Shown here piece after piece: positions 7,865 to 11,686 of a stretch of 11,686 bases of DNA. How positions within the stretch are numbered: the first letter of the stretch is position 1; each line of letters starts with the position of its first letter. The notes beneath the pieces are model-generated. The model was given only the letters and a program-made list of their open reading frames with translations. It was not told where the DNA came from and did no database searches. Both the position numbers and the translations under genes were made by a program. Origin of the DNA: Anaerolineales bacterium (GTDB lineage Bacteria > Chloroflexota > Anaerolineae > Anaerolineales > E44-bin32); contig JAUWDI010000014.1 of assembly GCA_030608865.1 (NCBI GenBank), forward strand, positions 1-11,686. The letters run 5' to 3'.

Positions 7865-10066
7865 TTATCGAATTGCTTCTAGATTGGTGTCAGGGACGGA
7901 AGGCACTGACAGAATAATAAAATTCTTCCCCTCGATATTGTTTGGATACTCTGTAACCCGCGCAAAGGGGTACAACTCCTTGAGCTTCTGTAGGGATTCC
8001 ACGTCATCCGGATGGAGCAGGAAGAGCTGTGGTCGAGTTTCGGAAGTCGTATTCGCAAAGTTCTCCGCGGAAATGGCGTAATCCCTGGTAGGTTGACCTG
8101 CGTTTATCCCGACAAGACGTGTGTCAACCCAATGGGGGAAGGCAACAACATGCGCGGTTTCATAATCACCGGTCGATTCAGCAAAATTCTGGATCACGGC
8201 GCCTGCTTGCGACGTGTTCCATGCAGACCGGAGAAAAAGATCTTGATATTCTTGGAAAACGAGATAGTAATTTAATCGACTCGCGATTACCAAGAGCAAC
8301 CCTGTGAATACAAGGCTGATGGCGGCCGTCCGGCGCCCTTTCCAATGGGTTTCAATCCAATCCGGAATTGCCGCAAACGCCAAACCAGCAAGGATGAAAA
8401 CGGGCACAATCGCCCCCGCGGCGCGGTTGGTAGCAGGGTTCTCCGCTGGAAAGGCAAGCGATAGCGTGGAGGGAAGCTGGAGAATGGGAATCGAGACAAG
8501 AATGAACAAATCGATCCAGCGGCGGTAGCGCGCAAAGCGTGTAAGGGCGATAACTACTCCAAGAAAAAACAGAGCGCCAGTGACCCAATCCAGTGCTGGA
8601 CGGTGCGGGATGGAGTTTACCCATACTTCACCATTATCCCAGTTGAACATCTTCAAGCCGTTCCAGACGTTTGAGGCGAAAATCTGTAGTGCCGGCTCGG
8701 ATAATGCCCTCTCGGTGCTCCCATAGCGCGTGGCCATCCTGTAGATCACCTCATCCGGGCGATTTACCGCAATTCTCACCAGGGGCATGAGCACAATCAG
8801 AGCGACAAGACCTGTGACGACGAGCAGCGTAATTATCTCCCGGCGCTGCTCACGCGAATCCTTAAACAGGAGGTACAGGCCAACACCAACGGCAATGGCG
8901 ATGGGGATAACTCGCGCCGGACTGTAACCATGGAGCCCCATGCCGACGACTAACCCACAAAGCAGGAAATCATTACGGTTGCGAGTACGGATTCCCTTGG
9001 CCAAGTAATAAAAAGCTGGCGCGACGAATAATGGGAAAAGTGGAAACCGAAGCCCCACGCGACTGATCACATTCGGCCAGTAGGCGATCCCGGCCAGGAC
9101 CATGGCTGCAAGAGCAACTCGCTTGCCGCCGACCTCTTTACCAAGGAGATAAATGAAGGGTAGGGTCACAATCCCCGCCAGAACGGTGCCGATTTTCAAG
9201 GTGAGATGGGAAATCCCCGTGCCCAATAATTTATACGTCGCTGCAGCCATGTAAAACTGCAGAGCCTCTCGCCCTGTGTTCCTCGAGAAAAAGATCGAGT
9301 ATTTTCCATTGAGCACATCGACGACATCCAGCAGTTTCTCAGCGTGATCGCTGACCATCTCCGGTGGAACCGTGTCGAGGAGGTAGAACCTGAAGAAGAT
9401 CGAAAGGCCGAATCCTGCAAGAACCAGAAGCTCCCAGCCAGAGAACGAGAGACGTAGATTTGGGTCAGCCAGCCAACCCCTGAACCTTCTCCACCAGTTC
9501 ACCAGAGGAAATTCTCCCTCCCAGAAAGCCAGCAGGACGGTGATGACAGAAGCGATCCAAAAGACCACGGTCAGAAAATCGAAGAGGTTATTCCCAGAGG
9601 TGATGAAAGTCAGCAGAGAAAGAATAAGCGCCGCAGATAAGTATGCGGGACGATAGGAGACGGGACTGATTTTCTTGTTTGAGGTGGGTGGTGGGCTATA
9701 GCGAAAATCTTCTGCCCAGGTCCCCCAAGCGATAACAACAGCAGCCAGGACATACAGTGCAATACTGATCCAGATCGACTCGCCCCGGCGTTCCAGGCCA
9801 AATTGCGCTGTAAGCGCGAGCAGCAACGCAACCGGTAATCGAAATTGAGATGCCGAAAAATGAAAGGTTGATAAGGTTGCCTCTCGCTGAGGCTCTTCTT
9901 CCAACGCTAACGGCAGGTCAACGATTGCGCTCTCTTCAAGCCCTTCTGGAATGGGGAGTGGACGCCCACGAACCAGCGATTTGAGCCAATCGAGGACGCT
10001 CGGCTCCCCCAGATCTTGCGGGTTGGATTCTGGAATTGGGTTAGGTTCCGGCTCAGGTGAGGTCAT
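7865..10066 (-). CDS. GT39/PMT-like polytopic membrane glycosyltransferase
   Basis: This 733-residue protein starts with a Pro/Glu-rich hydrophilic stretch (1-65), probably cytoplasmic. About four helices follow (76-182), then the GT39-like core. The core opens with a helix at 211-229 and the external segment PPEMVSDHAEKLLDV (234-248), whose acidic residues D240 and E243 occupy the catalytic-loop position of PMT/ArnT-like enzymes. NTGREALQFYMAA (263-275) and further helices to about 600 follow, then a soluble end (about 605-733). Expected role: transfer of a sugar from a polyprenyl-phosphate donor on the outer membrane face; substrate unknown. The ATG start overlaps the methyltransferase stop as ATGA, with only a weak GGTG site eight bases upstream, so re-initiation is likely. 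Extra N-terminal helices make it longer than a typical GT39 protein of about 500-550 residues. Confidence 0.88.
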   Translation of the reverse strand: MTSPEPEPNPIPESNPQDLGEPSVLDWLKSLVRGRPLPIPEGLEESAIVDLPLALEEEPQREATLSTFHFSASQFRLPVALLLALTAQFGLERRGESIWISIALYVLAAVVIAWGTWAEDFRYSPPPTSNKKISPVSYRPAYLSAALILSLLTFITSGNNLFDFLTVVFWIASVITVLLAFWEGEFPLVNWWRRFRGWLADPNLRLSFSGWELLVLAGFGLSIFFRFYLLDTVPPEMVSDHAEKLLDVVDVLNGKYSIFFSRNTGREALQFYMAAATYKLLGTGISHLTLKIGTVLAGIVTLPFIYLLGKEVGGKRVALAAMVLAGIAYWPNVISRVGLRFPLFPLFVAPAFYYLAKGIRTRNRNDFLLCGLVVGMGLHGYSPARVIPIAIAVGVGLYLLFKDSREQRREIITLLVVTGLVALIVLMPLVRIAVNRPDEVIYRMATRYGSTERALSEPALQIFASNVWNGLKMFNWDNGEVWVNSIPHRPALDWVTGALFFLGVVIALTRFARYRRWIDLFILVSIPILQLPSTLSLAFPAENPATNRAAGAIVPVFILAGLAFAAIPDWIETHWKGRRTAAISLVFTGLLLVIASRLNYYLVFQEYQDLFLRSAWNTSQAGAVIQNFAESTGDYETAHVVAFPHWVDTRLVGINAGQPTRDYAISAENFANTTSETRPQLFLLHPDDVESLQKLKELYPFARVTEYPNNIEGKNFIILSVPSVPDTNLEAIR

Positions 10067-10845
10067 TGTTTGCGCACCAGATAGAAGCTATAGGTTCCGT
10101 CCTCGGTCGGCGACGTATCATAGTATCGTCGCACCAGCCGATCCGTCAAACCAAGATTCCAACGATACGGGGCGAGAATCCACTTGCCGAATAGCTTGTG
10201 CGGGAGTAAGCAGGGTCCACCGAAGTAATGCCCCCACTCCAGAACGTGCAGGGAGGATGGAGGAAAGTAGCGGAAGGTTCTCTCGATCGTGAAACCAGCT
10301 GCCGATAATCGCCGTTCCCAACCCCCCTCATCGTCGAGATTGATCGTTCGCGACATGCGCATGAACCAACTTTCATACGACTTCCCCAGAGCCGAAAGAC
10401 CTACACCCGAGAGCTTCTGGGGGAAGCTAAGCTGCGTGCGATAGCCCGGGTTGGGCACCGTGAACACAAATGGTGCTCCCGATTTTAACACTCGACCCAC
10501 ATCTTGCAGAACCGCGTCAAGATGCGGTATGTGTTCAAGCACCGAGTTGCTGAAAGCCGAAGCGATTGAATTGTCCGGGAGCGGCATGCGCGCGCCATCT
10601 GCTTGCAAAAGGAGATTGTACGCATGGCGTGACTGGGTTTCACGCATGATTGGTAAATCAGGGTCGACGCCGATCTCAATCGGGCGGTCAAAGGCGATCG
10701 TCGCAAAATGCCCATCCCCACAACCTACATCGAGTGTCGGTGACGGGAGATCCAGGCCTTCGTAATAGCTGGCTTCAATCGCACGCAGCAGTGCCCGGAA
10801 GTACGGTAGATCACGCAGATGCAGCCAAAAATAATCTTTCGTCAT
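10063..10845 (-). CDS. Class I SAM-dependent methyltransferase
   Basis: This 260-residue protein is a Rossmann-fold methyltransferase of the Methyltransf_11 type. Motif I is LDVGCGDGHF (38-47), the SAM-binding glycine loop. GVDPD (59-63) follows strand 2 and holds the acidic residue expected to bind the SAM ribose. ADGARMPLPDNSIASAFSN (82-100) and SVLEHI (101-106) cover the adenine-contact region and motif IV; PNPGY (131-135) follows strand 5. No membrane segment is obvious, so it should be cytoplasmic. The C-terminal 110 residues are specific to this subgroup and I do not recognise them. Among glycosyltransferases it may methylate a sugar, a lipid carrier or a glycan end, but the substrate cannot be read from the motifs. 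The gene begins 13 bases after the GT4 stop with no clear ribosome site and overlaps the next start by ATGA. Confidence 0.9.
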   Translation of the reverse strand: MTKDYFWLHLRDLPYFRALLRAIEASYYEGLDLPSPTLDVGCGDGHFATIAFDRPIEIGVDPDLPIMRETQSRHAYNLLLQADGARMPLPDNSIASAFSNSVLEHIPHLDAVLQDVGRVLKSGAPFVFTVPNPGYRTQLSFPQKLSGVGLSALGKSYESWFMRMSRTINLDDEGGWERRLSAAGFTIERTFRYFPPSSLHVLEWGHYFGGPCLLPHKLFGKWILAPYRWNLGLTDRLVRRYYDTSPTEDGTYSFYLVRKQ

Positions 10846-10858
10846 GTACTGTTGGGTT

Positions 10859-11446
10859 TCACGCTTTCGAAATTAATTCGGCAAAGATGGTTTCATACTT
10901 TGCCGATACAACTTCGCTTGAGTATTGTGCCATGACGCTGGCACGGTCACGCCTGTAGTCCGCAGGATTCCTGAGGACCTGGAGAAGGGCAGCGGCCAGT
11001 TCATCCGCATCCCCAGGAGGGAATGTTAAACCCATACCTGTTGCCGTTGTAGGCTGCCGGACCCCGGGGAGGTCGCTGGCCACAACCGGTGTTCCCGAGA
11101 GCATCGATTCTACCTGAACCATCCCGAAACTCTCCGTGCTGTTTAAGCTAGGGAGCACCGTAACATCGCACATATCAAAGAAAGCCGCAAACTCACTATC
11201 CTGGAGAATTCCTAAGAAAGTCCAATGGTCACCAAGCGCCTCAATCTGTGGGAGTAGGTGGAGGCGATATGCTTCCTCGCCCAATACATTTTCATGCTGA
11301 CCGACATAGAGAACGCGGGCGCTCGGCATTTCTTTGAGAACGGTCGGCATCGCCTGAGCGAGCACCTCGGCACCTTTCTCAGTCGCCAGGCGTGCAGCCA
11401 TTCCAATTACAGGTTCCCATTTGACAATATTGAAGCGCTCTCGCAT
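10859..11446 (-). CDS. GT4 family glycosyltransferase, C-terminal catalytic part downstream of an in-frame stop
   Basis: The 195 residues form the nucleotide-sugar-binding half of a GT-B glycosyltransferase (Glycos_transf_1 domain). Visible marks are GMAARLATEKG (15-25), the strand GDHWTFLGIL (72-81), the E-x7-E motif E105-SFGMVQV-E113 and GTPVVASDLPG (118-128). Such enzymes are cytoplasmic and transfer a sugar from an NDP-sugar to a lipid-linked or soluble acceptor. Met 11446 is unlikely to be the natural start: it has no ribosome site, it begins mid-protein, and the same frame carries recognisable GT4 sequence upstream (NKWLDKVEVIPPPIE) back to a TAA at 11525-11527 and beyond it to the window edge. 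The full gene therefore spans 10859 to past 11686. Whether a functional product is made depends on whether that stop is real. Confidence 0.82.
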   Translation of the reverse strand: MRERFNIVKWEPVIGMAARLATEKGAEVLAQAMPTVLKEMPSARVLYVGQHENVLGEEAYRLHLLPQIEALGDHWTFLGILQDSEFAAFFDMCDVTVLPSLNSTESFGMVQVESMLSGTPVVASDLPGVRQPTTATGMGLTFPPGDADELAAALLQVLRNPADYRRDRASVMAQYSSEVVSAKYETIFAELISKA

Positions 11447-11524
11447 GGATTGGATATCGTGGGTATCCGTTTCAGGCTTTTCGATGGGTGGCGGAATGAC
11501 TTCGACCTTATCGAGCCATTTATT

Positions 11525-11686
11525 TTAAATCGACGATTCTTCCGCATAATCCCGCGAGTTAGCAACGATCACATTCGCGGTTTTTGTCGAAATCGTATTT
11601 GCCAAATTTGAGACCCAGTTTGCAACCGCGTTCAATGGTGAGGAGGGTAGCAAGAGATCGCAATGGTAGGTCATCACTACAGGCAC
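11525..11686 (-). pseudogene. N-terminal portion of the same GT4 gene, ending in a premature TAA
   Basis: Reading from the right edge in the same frame as the C-terminal part gives 53 codons, from VPVVMTYHCDLLLPSSP through TANVIVANSRDYAEESSI to TAA at 11525-11527. TYHCD and VANSRDYAEES are typical of the N-terminal half and interdomain linker of GT4 enzymes, and the text continues directly after the stop as NKWLDKVEVIPPPIE. One in-frame nonsense codon thus breaks an otherwise intact gene. The codon could come from TTA (Leu) by one base change, and a hydrophobic residue fits there. It may be a real loss of function, a strain polymorphism or a sequencing or assembly error. The true start lies outside the window. 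Confidence 0.75.

Noticed and set aside
7575..8081. Plus-strand open frame of 168 codons across the junction of the two large membrane-protein genes
   Set aside because: It is antisense to two well-supported genes, has no recognisable domain, and its product looks like a frame shadow.
11525..11527. Recoding (selenocysteine or pyrrolysine) at the GT4 in-frame stop
   Set aside because: The codon is TAA. Selenocysteine uses TGA and pyrrolysine uses TAG, and the aligned position in GT4 enzymes is a hydrophobic linker residue, not a catalytic one.

Overview
The window is one densely packed stretch of genes, all on the minus strand, so the genes run from right to left. No rRNA, tRNA, CRISPR array, insertion sequence or phage gene is visible. 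The genes touch or overlap: the only gaps are 13 and 5 bases, and the other junctions overlap by 4, 4 and about 17 bases. This looks like one translationally coupled operon whose promoter and terminator both lie outside the window.

In transcription order the genes are: (1) the 3' part of a GT4-type glycosyltransferase gene (10859-11686), interrupted by an in-frame TAA at 11525-11527; (2) a class I SAM-dependent methyltransferase (10063-10845); (3) a GT39/PMT-like polytopic membrane glycosyltransferase of 733 residues (7865-10066); (4) a 1656-residue fusion of a GT39-like N-terminal half, a large soluble segment and a complete DUF2298 (Chlor_Arch_YYY) unit (2889-7859); (5) a stand-alone 880-residue DUF2298 protein (250-2892); (6) the first 88 codons of another GT39-like membrane protein (1-266), cut by the window edge.

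The set suggests a member of the Chloroflexota, perhaps an Anaerolineae-like lineage. DUF2298/Chlor_Arch_YYY proteins are known mainly from Chloroflexota and some archaea, and neighbouring GT39 and GT4 genes fit. GC content looks moderate by eye. The lineage is inferred from family distribution and not from a marker gene.

A plausible shared role is building a cell-surface glycan or glycosylating exported proteins. The cytoplasmic GT4 enzyme and methyltransferase would build or modify a precursor, and the GT-C-like membrane proteins would transfer sugars from polyprenyl-phosphate donors on the outer face. The donor, the acceptor and the activity of DUF2298 cannot be read from the sequence. The points most worth following are the duplication and fusion of the DUF2298 unit with its shared candidate active-site motifs, and the nonsense codon in the GT4 gene.
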